Below are positions 8,380-17,366 of a stretch of 64,000 nt of DNA, in pieces. Location of the stretch: the NCBI RefSeq assembly GCF_014200015.1, contig NZ_JACHOT010000002.1:310001-374000 (forward strand), in the 5' to 3' direction. Every line of letters begins with the position of its first letter. Positions within the stretch are counted from its first letter, which is position 1. A model generated the notes under the pieces. The model saw only the letters and a program-made list of their open reading frames with translations. It was not told the origin of the DNA and did no database searches. Source of the stretch: Aminobacter niigataensis (lineage in GTDB: Bacteria > Pseudomonadota > Alphaproteobacteria > Rhizobiales > Rhizobiaceae). The position numbers and the translations under genes were made by a program.

Positions 8380-9633
8380 ATGCTCGCAACCTACAGGCCG
8401 ATCCTCTCGCTGCTTCGCGGCACCGCCTTCCTGCTCGCCGCGTCGGGCCTGCACGGCCTGCTGCTTCCCCTGCGCGGCCAGGAAGAGGGCTTTTCGACCA
8501 CGGCACTCGGCCTGATGGGCACCGCCTGGGCCGGCGGTTTCGTTGCCGGCTGTTATTTTGCCCCCCGCGTCGTCCGCCGCGCCGGCCATGTCCGCGCCTT
8601 CGGCACCTTTGCCGCGTCGGCTGCGATCATCGCCCTGCTCACCGGCCTGATCGTCAACGAATATGTCTGGATCGCGCTGCGCGCCTTCACCGGTTTTGCC
8701 ATGGCCGGCGCCTTCATGGTCATCGAGAGCTGGCTCAACGAGCGCGCCACCAACGAGAACCGCGGCACGGTCTTCGGCCTCTACATGATGGTCACCTACG
8801 CCTCGATCATGGCCGGCCAGATGATGGTCGCCGGCGGCGACGTCACCAGCGCCTCGCTGTTCATGGTCACCGGCATCCTGTTTTGCCTGTCGCTGATCCC
8901 GACGGCGGTTTCGAGTGCCGCGCACCCCAAGCCGCTGCAGGACGTTTCGCTCGACATCAAGGGGCTCTACGCCAACTCGCCGGTCGCCTCGGTCGCGTGT
9001 TTCCTGATCGGCGTCGCCAATGGCGACTGGGGCACGCTGGGTGCCGTCTACGGCGCGCGCGTCGGCATCTCGACGCCCGAAATCGCGCTGATGATGAGCC
9101 TGGTGGTGATCGCCGGTGCCGCCCTGCAGATCCCGATCGGCAAGATCTCCGACCGCACCGACCGCCGCTACGTGCTGATCGGCGCCTCGCTCGCCTCGGC
9201 GGTGGCGGCGGTGCTGATCTTCTTGGTGGCGCCGCGCTCCGGGCCATTCGTCATCGCCATGACCGCCTGCTACGGCGCCTTCGCCTACACGCTCTATTCG
9301 CTGGCGGTGGCACACGCCAACGACCACGCCAAGCCGGAGGATTTCGTCAAGGTCTCGGGCGGCCTGCTGCTGCTCTACGGCTTCGGCACCATGGTCGGTC
9401 CGATGCTCGGCGCCGGCCTGATGGATATGATGCGGCCGGAGGCGCTGTTCCTCGCCACGGCTGCGGCGCATTTCGCGCTGGCCGGCTACACCGCACTGCG
9501 CATCAAGCGCCGTGCGCCGGTTCCGATCGAGGATCGCGAAGCCTTCAAGACCCAGCCGGCCGACCGCTCGGCGACACCCGAATCGCTGCGGCTCGATCCA
9601 CGCCAGAAGGACGAACCCGAAACCCTGCCCTGA
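8380..9633 (+). CDS. MFS transporter (YcaD-like)
   Basis: A 417-residue inner-membrane protein with the 12-TM major facilitator layout. The TM2-3 region carries GTAWAGGFVAGCYFAPRVVRRAGHVR, split here by motif: GFVAGC and the cytoplasmic R-R-x-G-H-x-R loop. A second-half loop reads GKISDRTDRR, the conserved MFS motif A repeat. A polar C-terminal tail follows. This resembles YcaD-type sugar/drug-like permeases; the substrate is unknown. An ArsR-type regulator follows 86 nt downstream on the same strand. Confidence 0.85.
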   Translation: MLATYRPILSLLRGTAFLLAASGLHGLLLPLRGQEEGFSTTALGLMGTAWAGGFVAGCYFAPRVVRRAGHVRAFGTFAASAAIIALLTGLIVNEYVWIALRAFTGFAMAGAFMVIESWLNERATNENRGTVFGLYMMVTYASIMAGQMMVAGGDVTSASLFMVTGILFCLSLIPTAVSSAAHPKPLQDVSLDIKGLYANSPVASVACFLIGVANGDWGTLGAVYGARVGISTPEIALMMSLVVIAGAALQIPIGKISDRTDRRYVLIGASLASAVAAVLIFLVAPRSGPFVIAMTACYGAFAYTLYSLAVAHANDHAKPEDFVKVSGGLLLLYGFGTMVGPMLGAGLMDMMRPEALFLATAAAHFALAGYTALRIKRRAPVPIEDREAFKTQPADRSATPESLRLDPRQKDEPETLP

Positions 9634-9719
9634 CAGCCACGCCTGGGCAGACGCGGGCATTGGGGCAGCAGCCGCGACCAACAGTTGAGATTCCGCCGAT
9701 GTTGCGGCACAAAGGAGCC

Positions 9720-9983
9720 ATGACAGCTGACGCCTCCTTCCTGGCCATATCGGATGCCAACCGGCGCCATCTGCTGGAAGAATTGCGTCGCGGTCCCAAG
9801 ACGGTCAGCGAACTCGCAGCCGGCCTACCGGTCTCGCGGCCGGCCGTGTCGCAGCATCTCAAGGTGCTTCTCGATGCCGGGCTGGTCAGCGCCCGCGCCG
9901 AAGGCACGCGCCGTGTCTACGCGGTCAGTGCCACCGGCTTCAGGAAGCTCAATATCTGGCTTGACCAGTTCTGGGACGCTTGA
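9720..9983 (+). CDS. ArsR-family winged-helix transcriptional regulator
   Basis: An 87-residue protein from the ATG at 9720, preceded by AAAGGAG. It contains an ArsR HTH: AISDANRRHLLEELRRGPKTV, then SELAAGLPVSRPAVSQHLKVL as the recognition helix unit, and a wing with EGTRRVYAVS. It ends WLDQFWDA, like SdpR/YczG-type metal-independent ArsR proteins that precede SRPBCC genes. No metal-binding Cys box is visible. It may control itself or the MFS gene upstream. No SRPBCC partner follows, which is unusual for this subtype. Confidence 0.85.
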   Translation: MTADASFLAISDANRRHLLEELRRGPKTVSELAAGLPVSRPAVSQHLKVLLDAGLVSARAEGTRRVYAVSATGFRKLNIWLDQFWDA

Positions 9984-10163
9984 GCCGGAACGGCTGGACT
10001 GGCACCGGCTCGCGTGCCGGGGGAAATCCTGTCACCGCCGAACCGCAAAAGCCCACAAAATACAGCAACCAATCACCCTGTCCCGGCGGCGAGGGTGATT
10101 CGCCGCCGGCTATCTGGCCCGTGCCGAAAGAGTGGGCCACTAAGTTGAGACCGCGATCGTGGG

Positions 10164-10343
10164 CTAGTGCTGGGTCGGGTCCACTCTCAGCTTTTCAATC
10201 TCGTCCTTGAGAGCCAGCTTGCGACGCTTCAGCGCTACGATTTGCAGGTCGTCCATGGATGGATGGTTCATCGCTTCGTCGAGCTGACGCTCGACGTCGC
10301 CATGTTTGCGCTGAAGCTCTTCAAGATGGGAAGCAAGAGACAT
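10164..10343 (-). CDS. DUF465 (YdcH-like) small coiled protein
   Basis: Read directly from the reverse strand: ATG at 10343, TAG at 10166-10164, 59 residues. The sequence MSLASHLEELQRKHGDVERQ, then LDEAMNHPSMDDLQIVALKRR and KLALKDEIEKLR is the DUF465 helical-hairpin pattern with the H-P-S and K-R-R-K-L-x-L-K-D motifs. It faces another DUF465 gene at 10580 in divergent orientation. The function is unknown. Confidence 0.85.
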   Translation of the reverse strand: MSLASHLEELQRKHGDVERQLDEAMNHPSMDDLQIVALKRRKLALKDEIEKLRVDPTQH

Positions 10344-10579
10344 GATTGGTTCTCCCTTTCATGGTTTCCTCGATGCACCGCACAAGCGTGCCCACCGCAG
10401 ACAGCGCTCTGTGACGGAACCATGACAGTCTGCCACCCCCGATCTGCGATGTCGAATAAAGTGTGGTAGCATTTCCCGTCAGCGTGAAATGTGATAAGGG
10501 CATCGCGCCGGTGACAAGGGGTCGCCGACCCCGCCTTAGGAGCGCCCCGGGTGCGCCAGTGAGTTTGCAGACGGTAGAC

Positions 10580-10783
10580 ATGTCGGAACAGGAACAAGCC
10601 GAGGTTCGTCTCGAGTTTGCACGCTTGAAGCAGGACCATGCCGATTTTGATGCGGCGATCAACGCGATGATCGCGATGGGCTGCGACCCGTTGCAGATCC
10701 AGCGGATGAAAAAGAAGAAGCTGGTTCTCAAGGACAAGATCGTCCAGATCGAAGACCGGATCATCCCGGACATAATTGCCTGA
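10580..10783 (+). CDS. DUF465 (YdcH-like) small coiled protein, second copy
   Basis: The start at 10580 (MSEQEQAEVRLEFARLKQDH) gives 67 residues. The KKKKLVLKDKIVQIEDRI tail matches the K-x-x-L-x-L-K-D-x-I signature of DUF465. It is divergent from and homologous to the gene at 10164-10343. An in-frame start at 10463 adds 39 residues that do not look like this family. Confidence 0.8.
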   Translation: MSEQEQAEVRLEFARLKQDHADFDAAINAMIAMGCDPLQIQRMKKKKLVLKDKIVQIEDRIIPDIIA

Positions 10784-10860
10784 AACTCCTGGCAGAGGGC
10801 TGCCGGGGTTTGGTTGCGATTGCTCCTCATTTCCGCTAAGCGCTGCCTATCGAGCAAGGG

Positions 10861-11367
10861 GTGCCGCGCGTGAGCAAGGACAGGGTCGACGTCGCCATCA
10901 TCATGGGTAGCCAGTCTGACTGGGCGACCATGCGCCATGCCGCCGAGTTGCTCGACGTGCTGGCCGTTTCCTACGAAGCGCGCATCGTCTCGGCCCACCG
11001 CACCCCAGATCGCCTCTACGAATTTGCCAAGGGTGCCAAGGCGGCCGGTTTCCGCGTCATCATCGCGGGTGCCGGCGGCGCTGCCCATCTCCCCGGAATG
11101 ACGGCGGCCATGACCTCGTTGCCGGTGTTCGGCGTGCCGGTCGAATCAAAGGCGCTGTCGGGGCAGGATTCGCTGCTCTCCATCGTCCAGATGCCGGCCG
11201 GCATCCCCGTCGGCACGCTTGCCATCGGCAAGGCCGGAGCCGCCAATGCGGCACTGCTTGCAGCGGCCGTTCTTGCCCTTTCCGACGACGCCCTGGCGAC
11301 GCGACTCGAAGAGTGGCGCGCCGCCCAGACCGCAAGGGTCGCCGAACAGCCGACGGACGACGCGTGA
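10861..11367 (+). CDS. purE: N5-carboxyaminoimidazole ribonucleotide mutase PurE
   Basis: Class I PurE, 168 residues, which converts N5-CAIR to CAIR in purine synthesis. Conserved motifs are [12 protein letters not shown] at the N-terminus, [13 protein letters not shown] (catalytic His region) and [16 protein letters not shown], followed by PVFGVPVES and [17 protein letters not shown]. The start is GTG at 10861; a second GTG lies three codons later. It forms an operon with purK, whose GTG start overlaps the purE stop in GTGA. Confidence 0.95.
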   Translation: MPRVSKDRVDVAIIMGSQSDWATMRHAAELLDVLAVSYEARIVSAHRTPDRLYEFAKGAKAAGFRVIIAGAGGAAHLPGMTAAMTSLPVFGVPVESKALSGQDSLLSIVQMPAGIPVGTLAIGKAGAANAALLAAAVLALSDDALATRLEEWRAAQTARVAEQPTDDA

Positions 11368-12446
11368 GCGCCCCCCTCCCCACAGGCTCCACCATCGGCA
11401 TCATCGGCGGCGGCCAGCTTGGCCGCATGCTGGCCATGGCCGCGGCCCGGCTGGGCTACCGCACCGTGATCCTCGAGCCGCAGGCCGATTGCCCGGCGGC
11501 CCAGGTTGCCAATCGCCAGATCGTCGCCGCCTATGACGATCCCGCCGCCCTCGACGAACTGGCCCGCGAAAGCGCCGTCGTCACCTACGAGTTCGAGAAC
11601 GTGCCCGTCGTGGCCGCGGAGCACCTGGCGAAGACCGTCGCGGTCTATCCGCCGGCACGGGCACTGGAAGTGGCACAGGACCGCCTGGTCGAAAAGACCT
11701 TCCTCAACGGCATCGGGATATCCACAGCCCGCTTCGTGCCTGTGGATAACGACCAGGACCTGGCCGCTGCCCTGCAGGCATTCGACGGCAGCGGAATCCT
11801 GAAGACTTGCCGCATGGGCTACGACGGCAAAGGCCAGATGGTCTTCCGCAACATGACCACGGGCGGCTTCGACGGTGCCTGCGCCTCACTCGGCAACGTG
11901 CCGCTGGTCCTCGAATCCTTCGTGCCTTTCGAACGCGAGATCTCGGTGATCGCCGCGCGCGGCACCGATGGCAGCATCGCCGCCTTCGACCCCGCCGAAA
12001 ACGTGCACGGCAACGGCATCCTGGCCAGTTCGACGGTGCCAGCCGCGATCCGCGACGACACGGCGGAAGCTGCGCGCGACGCCGCGCGAAAAATCCTCGC
12101 CGCGCTCGATTATGTCGGCGTCATCGGCGTCGAATTCTTCGTGCTGGCCGACGGCTCCCTGCTTGCCAACGAAATGGCCCCACGCGTGCACAATTCAGGA
12201 CACTGGACCGAGGCAGCCTGCGTGGTTTCCCAGTTCGAGCAGCATATCCGCGCCGTTGCCGGCCTGCCGCTCGGCGATGCCAACCGCCATTCCGACTGCG
12301 TCATGGAAAACCTGATCGGCGACGACATCGCCAAGGTCCCGGCCCTGCTGGCCGAACCGGACGTCGCCGTGCACCTCTACGGCAAGGCCGAGGCACGCCC
12401 CGGCCGCAAGATGGGCCACTTCACGCGGCTTCTACCACGCCGCTAG
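11364..12446 (+). CDS. purK: N5-carboxyaminoimidazole ribonucleotide synthase PurK
   Basis: ATP-grasp enzyme making N5-CAIR from AIR, ATP and bicarbonate. The GTG start at 11364 overlaps the purE stop and yields 360 residues beginning [20 protein letters not shown]. The glycine-rich N-terminal fold [15 protein letters not shown], the ATP-grasp segment [14 protein letters not shown] and the metal-binding end [14 protein letters not shown] are all present. A longer frame from 11313 would overlap purE deeply and is not needed. It ends normally with [15 protein letters not shown]. Confidence 0.95.
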   Translation: MSAPLPTGSTIGIIGGGQLGRMLAMAAARLGYRTVILEPQADCPAAQVANRQIVAAYDDPAALDELARESAVVTYEFENVPVVAAEHLAKTVAVYPPARALEVAQDRLVEKTFLNGIGISTARFVPVDNDQDLAAALQAFDGSGILKTCRMGYDGKGQMVFRNMTTGGFDGACASLGNVPLVLESFVPFEREISVIAARGTDGSIAAFDPAENVHGNGILASSTVPAAIRDDTAEAARDAARKILAALDYVGVIGVEFFVLADGSLLANEMAPRVHNSGHWTEAACVVSQFEQHIRAVAGLPLGDANRHSDCVMENLIGDDIAKVPALLAEPDVAVHLYGKAEARPGRKMGHFTRLLPRR

Positions 12447-12453
12447 CCGGGCA

Positions 12454-12861
12454 CTACTGCGCCGGCACCGGACAGCTCAGGTCGCCCTCTTCGCATTTGA
12501 GGTAGGCGCCAAGCTGGGCAACACGCGCGTCGGTCAAGCCCTGCAGGCATCCGGCCTGCATCATCGGATAGATCGACCCGCCCTCGACGCCGGAGGACGC
12601 GAACTTGCATTCGGCGTCGCGGAAGGCGATCCAGCTCCGCTGCGAATCCTGCAGCAGCTTGCGAGCGTGGGCGCTCTCGGACAGGCGTTTCATGATATCG
12701 CCATACGCAGCGTTGAGTTTGGCGTCGGACGCAGCAAAGTCCGAGCCGGCACAGATGTTCATCCCGGTCTGGGTCTGGTCGTTGCGGTCGCATTCCTCGG
12801 CGAAAGCAGCGGACGCCATCATCGAGCTTGCTACTGATATCGACAGAATCAAAAGCCGCAT
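12454..12861 (-). CDS. Exported LprI/DUF1311-family protein (lysozyme-inhibitor-like)
   Basis: 135 residues from the ATG at 12861, which has GGAGG five nt upstream. A Sec signal peptide (MRLLILSISVASSMMASAAFA) precedes a domain with paired Cys: EECDRNDQTQTGMNICAG, LNAAYGDIMKRL, QRSWIAFRDAECKF and MMQAGCLQGLTDARVAQL. This W-x-x-F-R-D-x-E-C pattern is the LprI N-terminal/DUF1311 domain, probably periplasmic and disulfide-bonded. Some relatives inhibit lysozyme, but most are uncharacterised. Confidence 0.85.
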   Translation of the reverse strand: MRLLILSISVASSMMASAAFAEECDRNDQTQTGMNICAGSDFAASDAKLNAAYGDIMKRLSESAHARKLLQDSQRSWIAFRDAECKFASSGVEGGSIYPMMQAGCLQGLTDARVAQLGAYLKCEEGDLSCPVPAQ

Positions 12862-13104
12862 CCAACCCTCCATTTGCTTGAACGAACGGACGATTCCAGC
12901 GATGCCGGCCGCTGGCAAGTCCCGGCGCGAAGGCACAATGCGACCGCATGCCGACAAAAGCCAAATCAAACCGCCACACCAAGCCTGCCCGCGGTTGACT
13001 GGCAATGACTCCTCGTCTAAGAGCCTCTCACACGAATTGGGCGCGCTCTTTTGGCGCGCTTTTAGTTTCGGCCCGTTGATGGGCCCATCCGACGGGTTAG
13101 TGAC

Positions 13105-13230
13105 ATGAAGATCAAGAATTCGCTCAAGGCGCTCAAGGCTCGCCATCGTGACTGCCAGCTGGTTCGTCGCAAGGGCCGCATCTACATCATCAACAAGACC
13201 GCCCCGCGCTACAAAGCTCGCCAGGGCTGA
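13105..13230 (+). CDS. rpmJ: 50S ribosomal protein L36, long (type B) form
   Basis: Read directly: ATG at 13105, TGA at 13228-13230, 41 residues beginning [20 protein letters not shown] and continuing [21 protein letters not shown]. Length and sequence match the C-minus form of L36 used by alphaproteobacteria (YkgO-like), which lacks the zinc-ribbon Cys set. Stand-alone gene. Confidence 0.95.
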   Translation: MKIKNSLKALKARHRDCQLVRRKGRIYIINKTAPRYKARQG

Positions 13231-13309
13231 TTGTAGCCCGGCCGCACGCGGCCGGCGCATCACGGCAATTTCAGTTTGACGTTCCCATGCGGGGGTCTAG
13301 AATTTCCGC

Positions 13310-13891
13310 ATGCGGAACGTTTTTGCCTTTTGTACCCTGGCCTTACTGGCGACAACCCAGCCGCAGCAGGCGTTTGCCGAGAACGCCGGCGCTCCAATCG
13401 TAGCCAAGGCTGACAACCAGCTCGACACGCTGTTTTCCGATCTCAAGCGCGAGCGCAACGAGAAGGCTGCCGAGCGCCTCGCCAGCCGCATCTGGGAAGC
13501 CTGGTACAAGTCGGGCAGCGCCTCGGTCGACCTGATGATGCAATGGGCGCAGCAGGCGGTCGAGGCCAAGAAATTCGACGTCGCGCTCGATTTCCTCGAC
13601 CAGGTGGTGACGCTGCAGCCCAAATACGCCGAGGGCTGGAACCGGCGCGCCACCGTGCATTTCCTGATGCAGAACTATCGCAAGTCGATGGCCGACATCG
13701 AACGCACGCTGGAGCTCGAGCCACGCCATTTCGGCGCCCTGTCCGGCATGGCGCAGATCATGGCGACCACCGGCCGCAACGAGTTGGCGCTGCAGGCATG
13801 GCAGCGCGTTCTCGACATCTATCCGATGCTGCGCAACGCCCAGAACGAGGTGTCGCGACTGTCGGAAGAACTCGCCGGCGAAGGCATCTGA
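13310..13891 (+). CDS. Exported tetratricopeptide-repeat protein
   Basis: 193 residues with a Sec-type leader (MRNVFAFCTLALLATTQPQQ, then AFAENAG) and TPR units: VEAKKFDVALDFLDQVVTLQ, YAEGWNRRATVHFLMQNYRK, MADIERTLELEPRHFGALSG and NELALQAWQRVLDIYP. It is probably a periplasmic scaffold; partners are unknown. Short degenerate repeats begin at its stop codon. Confidence 0.8.
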   Translation: MRNVFAFCTLALLATTQPQQAFAENAGAPIVAKADNQLDTLFSDLKRERNEKAAERLASRIWEAWYKSGSASVDLMMQWAQQAVEAKKFDVALDFLDQVVTLQPKYAEGWNRRATVHFLMQNYRKSMADIERTLELEPRHFGALSGMAQIMATTGRNELALQAWQRVLDIYPMLRNAQNEVSRLSEELAGEGI

Positions 13892-14012
13892 AGAAGCGAA
13901 TAGGGAGTAGGGAATAGCGAGTAGAAACAGGCTTGGCGGTTGCCGCCCCAGGGAGCACACTCATCTGCTCTCGGTTCTCTACTCACTCTTCCCTACTCGC
14001 TATTCCGCTGAC
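13890..14012. repeat. Imperfect inverted repeat related to the GCGAATA family
   Basis: The interval starts with AGCGAATAGGGAGTAGGGAA and ends with a near reverse complement (CTACTCACTCTTCCCTACTC, then GCTATTCCGCT). It can form a long imperfect hairpin. The same motif recurs at 15067-15200 on the other side of the hydrolase gene, so that gene is bracketed by this repeat family. Confidence 0.75.
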
Positions 14013-14026
14013 CCACCCCATCCCGC

Positions 14027-15081
14027 ATGAACATCCTCACCTTCATCCTGGCACTGCTGCTTGCGCTGTTCGTTGCGCTTGCCGGCGCAACCCGTGTCGC
14101 ATCGTGGCTGATCGAACGGCGAAATCCGCCCGTCGGCAGTTTCGTCGATATCGATGGCGCCATCATCCACTACGTGAATGTGCCGGCACCTGCCGGCGGC
14201 GACCTGCCGCCGCTGGTCTTCATCCATGGCGCCAGCGCCAACCTGAAGGACCAGATGCTGCCGCTCAGGCCTCAGTTCGAAGGCCGCGCCGAGATGCTGT
14301 TCTTCGATCGCCCCGGCCATGGCTGGTCCGGCCGCGGGCCTGGCAACAATGAGACGCAGCAAGGGCAGGCCGCCACCATCGCGGCCCTGATGGACCGCCT
14401 CGGCATCAAGGACGCGATCATCGTCGGCCATTCGTTCGGCGGGTAGCGGCGACGTTTGCGCTGGAGCACCCGGAAAAGACACGTGGCCTGCTGTTCCTGT
14501 CGGCGGCGACCCACCCCTGGCCGGGCGGCGGCACCTCCTGGTATTACAGCTTGAGCGCCTTGCCGGTGGTCGGCCGCGCCTTCGCGGAAACGATCGCAAA
14601 TCCGGCCGGGCTGATGCGCATCGGTGCCGCAACCACCTGCGTCTTCTCGCCCAACAAGGTGCCGGACCTCTATGTCGACGACGCTGCGATCAAGCTGGTG
14701 CTGCGACCGGGGGCTTTCCGCGCAAACGCCATCGACGTCGAAGGCCTGTACCGCCACGTGCTGGTGGCCGCGCCGCGCTATCCCATGATCGAGGCGCCGA
14801 CGGTGGTAATCTCCGGCGACCACGACACGGTCGTCTATGAAGAGATTCATTCGATCGGGCTGGCGCGCGACATTCCCGCTGCCGAACTGGTGTGGGTGAA
14901 GAACCTCGGCCACAAGCCGGACTGGGTGGCACCCGATCTGGTGGTGGCGGCCGTCGAAAAACTCGCCGGCCAGCCGCGCGACCTGCAGGCACTGTCACGC
15001 GCTGTCGAAGCGCGCATTGCGGGTGACGATTTCGGGACGGGTGTGTGTTGGGATGAGAAGGCGCCCGCGAATAGCGAATAG
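14027..15081 (+). pseudogene. Membrane-anchored alpha/beta hydrolase, frameshifted at the nucleophile elbow
   Basis: An N-terminal TM anchor (MNILTFILALLLALFVALAG) is followed by an alpha/beta hydrolase: FIHGASANLKDQ (oxyanion region), DRPGHGWS, then the nucleophile elbow GHSFGG at 14429-14443. There the frame hits TAG at 14444-14446. Moving by one base, as if one G were lost from the GGCGGG run, restores VAATFALEHPEKTRG, then SGDHDTVVY (acid) and GHKPDW (His) to the stop at 15081. Both halves are otherwise intact and conserved, so this is a recent mutation or a sequencing error. The substrate is unknown; haloperoxidase/epoxide-hydrolase-like members are similar. Confidence 0.85.
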
Positions 15082-15200
15082 CGAATAGCGAATAGCGAAT
15101 AGCGAATAGCGAATAGCGAATAGCGAATAGCGAACAAGACCCCGCACGCGCAGTCGTGCAATGCCCTATTCGCTAATCGCTACTCCCTATTCGCTGTAAC
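15067..15200. repeat. Tandem 7-bp repeat (GCGAATA)n with inverted partner
   Basis: Nine perfect head-to-tail copies of GCGAATA run from 15067 to 15129 and end in a partial tenth. About 35 nt later, CCTATTCGCTAATCGCTACT and CCCTATTCGCTG (15165-15196) carry the reverse complement, allowing a hairpin. The repeat overlaps the 3' end of the hydrolase pseudogene and supplies its stop codon, and it runs up to the pyk stop. It is a slippage-prone tract, not a CRISPR: the unit is 7 bp and there are no spacers. Confidence 0.9.
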
Positions 15201-15201
15201 C

Positions 15202-16638
15202 TTACCTGCTGCCTTTGCCTTCCGGCCCGACATAGGCAATGCGCAGCATGTTGGTCGAGCCCGGCGTCCTGAGCGGCACGCCGGCCGTGATGATGACGCG
15301 GTCGCCGCCAGCGGCAAAACCCTCGTTGAAGGCGACGTTGCAGGCGCGGTCGACCATGTCGTCGAGATCGACGGCATCCGGCGAGACCACGCAATGCGTG
15401 CCCCACAGCATCGACAGGCGGCGTGCCGTGGCCAGGATCGGCGACAGCGCGATGATCGGCACCTGCGGCCGTTCGCGCGCCGCGCGCAGGCCCGTGGTGC
15501 CGGATGCCGTGTAGGTGATGATCGCCGACAGCTTCAGCGTCTCGGCGATTTCACGCGCCGCAAGCGAGATCGCGTCGGCGCCGGTCGCCTCCGGCTGCGA
15601 GCGCTGGGCGTTGATGATGCCGGGATAGGTCGGGTCCTTTTCGACGCGCTCGGCGATGCGGTTCATCGTTGCCACCGACTCGACCGGATACTGCCCGGCG
15701 GCCGATTCGGCCGACAGCATGATCGCGTCGGCGCCTTCGAACACGGCGGTCGCCACGTCTGAGACCTCGGCGCGGGTCGGCACCGGCGCGGTGATCATCG
15801 ATTCCAGCATCTGGGTGGCAACCACCACCGGCTTGCCGGCGCGGCGCGCGGCACGGGTGATCTGCTTCTGGATGCCAGGCACCGATTCGATCGGCATCTC
15901 GACGCCGAGGTCGCCGCGGGCGACCATCAGGGCATCGGACAGCTCGATGATCTCGGCCAGGCGGGCGACCGCCTGCGGCTTTTCGATCTTCGACAGCAGC
16001 AATGCGCGCCCTTGCGCGATCTTGCGCGCTTCGGCGAGATCCTCCGGGCGCTGGATGAACGACAGCGCGACCCAGTCGACGCCTGTCTCGAGCACGGCGT
16101 CGAGGTCCTTGCGGTCCTTCTCGGTCAGCGCGCCTACCGGCAGGTCAGTGTCGGGCAGGCTGACGCCCTTCTTGTCGGAAATCTTGTTGCCGGCAACGAC
16201 CGTGCAGACGATCGACTTGCCGTCGGTCTTCACTGCCCTAAGCTCGAGCTTGCCGTCGTCGATCAGCAGGCGATGGCCTTCCTGCACCGACTTGAGGATC
16301 TCGGGATGCGGCAGGTGCACGCGCGCCGAGGTGCCCAGGTCGGCATTGTCGTCGAGGGTGAAGGTCTGGCCGACGGTCAGCTCTTCCTTGCCGTTGGCAA
16401 ACTTGCCGACGCGGAGCTTCGGGCCCTGCAGGTCGGCGAGAATGCCGATCGGACGGCCGACCGCCTCTTCGACCGACCGGATGCGGCCGACGAGCGTGCG
16501 CATCGAATCGTGGTCGGTATGGCTCATATTGATGCGGAAGACGTCTGCGCCCGCATCGAAGAGCTTGCGGATCATCGCCTCGTCGGACGAGGCGGGACCG
16601 AGTGTTGCGAGTATCTTGACCTTGCGGCTACGTCTCAT
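15202..16638 (-). CDS. pyk: Pyruvate kinase
   Basis: 478 residues, transferring phosphate from phosphoenolpyruvate to ADP. N-terminal KILATLGPASS, the barrel residues RINMSHTD, GPKLRVGKF and LSKIEKP, the catalytic signature MVARGDLGVEMP, VVATQMLESMI and AEVSDVATAVFEGADAIMLS are all present. The C-terminal domain ends AYVGPEGKGSR. The ATG overlaps the TGA of the upstream DUF1036 gene (ATGA at 16638-16635), so the two are probably cotranscribed. Confidence 0.96.
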   Translation of the reverse strand: MRRSRKVKILATLGPASSDEAMIRKLFDAGADVFRINMSHTDHDSMRTLVGRIRSVEEAVGRPIGILADLQGPKLRVGKFANGKEELTVGQTFTLDDNADLGTSARVHLPHPEILKSVQEGHRLLIDDGKLELRAVKTDGKSIVCTVVAGNKISDKKGVSLPDTDLPVGALTEKDRKDLDAVLETGVDWVALSFIQRPEDLAEARKIAQGRALLLSKIEKPQAVARLAEIIELSDALMVARGDLGVEMPIESVPGIQKQITRAARRAGKPVVVATQMLESMITAPVPTRAEVSDVATAVFEGADAIMLSAESAAGQYPVESVATMNRIAERVEKDPTYPGIINAQRSQPEATGADAISLAAREIAETLKLSAIITYTASGTTGLRAARERPQVPIIALSPILATARRLSMLWGTHCVVSPDAVDLDDMVDRACNVAFNEGFAAGGDRVIITAGVPLRTPGSTNMLRIAYVGPEGKGSR

Positions 16639-17123
16639 TGACCGTTCGTTCCCGAGGCGGCCGTTGGGCCGCCCGTTGCGGGCTCGTCGGTGAGCTGGAC
16701 CATCCAGTTCGCCTGTTCGCCCGTGTCGTATTCCTGGAAGCCGGCGCGCTGGAAGCCGCGCGCTACGCAGTCGGTGACGCCGGCGATCTTGAACTCTTTT
16801 TCAGCCACGCACATGTTGATCGGGCCATCCCAGCGTCCGCCGCGCTCGGCATCTTCTGCATAGAGATAATAAAACCTCGATGACAGCGGCCCCTCGATCA
16901 GCGTCTTGCAGGTGGAACCTTCGATGTGCCACCAGCCTTCGGTGATCCAGCCCGCCTTGGCGCGGTAGCCGATGCCGACTCCGACCAGGCTCTGGGTCGC
17001 GTTGCAGACCCTGAAGTCGGCGCGTGCCGGCGTGGCCGCGACGGCCATAAACAGTGGAACGGAGAGAAAAAGGAAGAGCGATGCCAGGGCTGAGCGTGTC
17101 CGCGGCCTCCCGGCAAGTTCCAT
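16635..17123 (-). CDS. Exported DUF1036 protein
   Basis: The ATG at 17123 after GAGGGGCTTGGGG gives 162 residues. The leader (ALASLFLFLSVPLFMAVAAT, then PARA) is cleavable. The mature part carries FRVCNATQSLVGVGIGY, GWWHIEGSTCKTLI, RFYYLYAEDAERGG and MCVAEKEFKI, with four Cys, which is the DUF1036 signature often placed beside pyk in Rhizobiales. The periplasmic function is unknown. A longer frame to 17192 is open but adds no family sequence. Confidence 0.85.
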   Translation of the reverse strand: MELAGRPRTRSALASLFLFLSVPLFMAVAATPARADFRVCNATQSLVGVGIGYRAKAGWITEGWWHIEGSTCKTLIEGPLSSRFYYLYAEDAERGGRWDGPINMCVAEKEFKIAGVTDCVARGFQRAGFQEYDTGEQANWMVQLTDEPATGGPTAASGTNGQ

Positions 17124-17366
17124 CCCCAAGCCCCTCTTCGACGATTTCTGCATTTCTGGAGCCCTTTTCGGCAATGTGCGGGCGCATGTCAACGCGTGGC
17201 TGCGCGCTTATCCAATCGATTTAGGTGCGCTCAGCCGCGGTGATTTGCTGCCTCATCTGGCATATTCGAAAAAAGGTTGGCAAAACAACGGCGTTAGCAC
17301 ATATCCCCACATCAGGGACGGGCGCGAAACTACACCCAAGCCGTGCCGAAGGACAAATTGCCGCCG

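Noticed and set aside
8212-9681. 489-residue reverse-strand open frame opposite the MFS gene
   Set aside because: The translation is rich in Gln, His, Arg and Gly without a family pattern, whereas the forward frame is a clear MFS transporter. It is a GC-rich shadow.
8364-9983. 539-residue forward frame running from the MFS gene into the ArsR gene
   Set aside because: Only the last 87 residues (from 9720) match a family. The rest is an out-of-frame reading of the MFS gene.
15067-15134. Regular short repeats considered as a CRISPR
   Set aside because: The unit is 7 bp in direct contact with the next copy and there are no spacers or cas genes.
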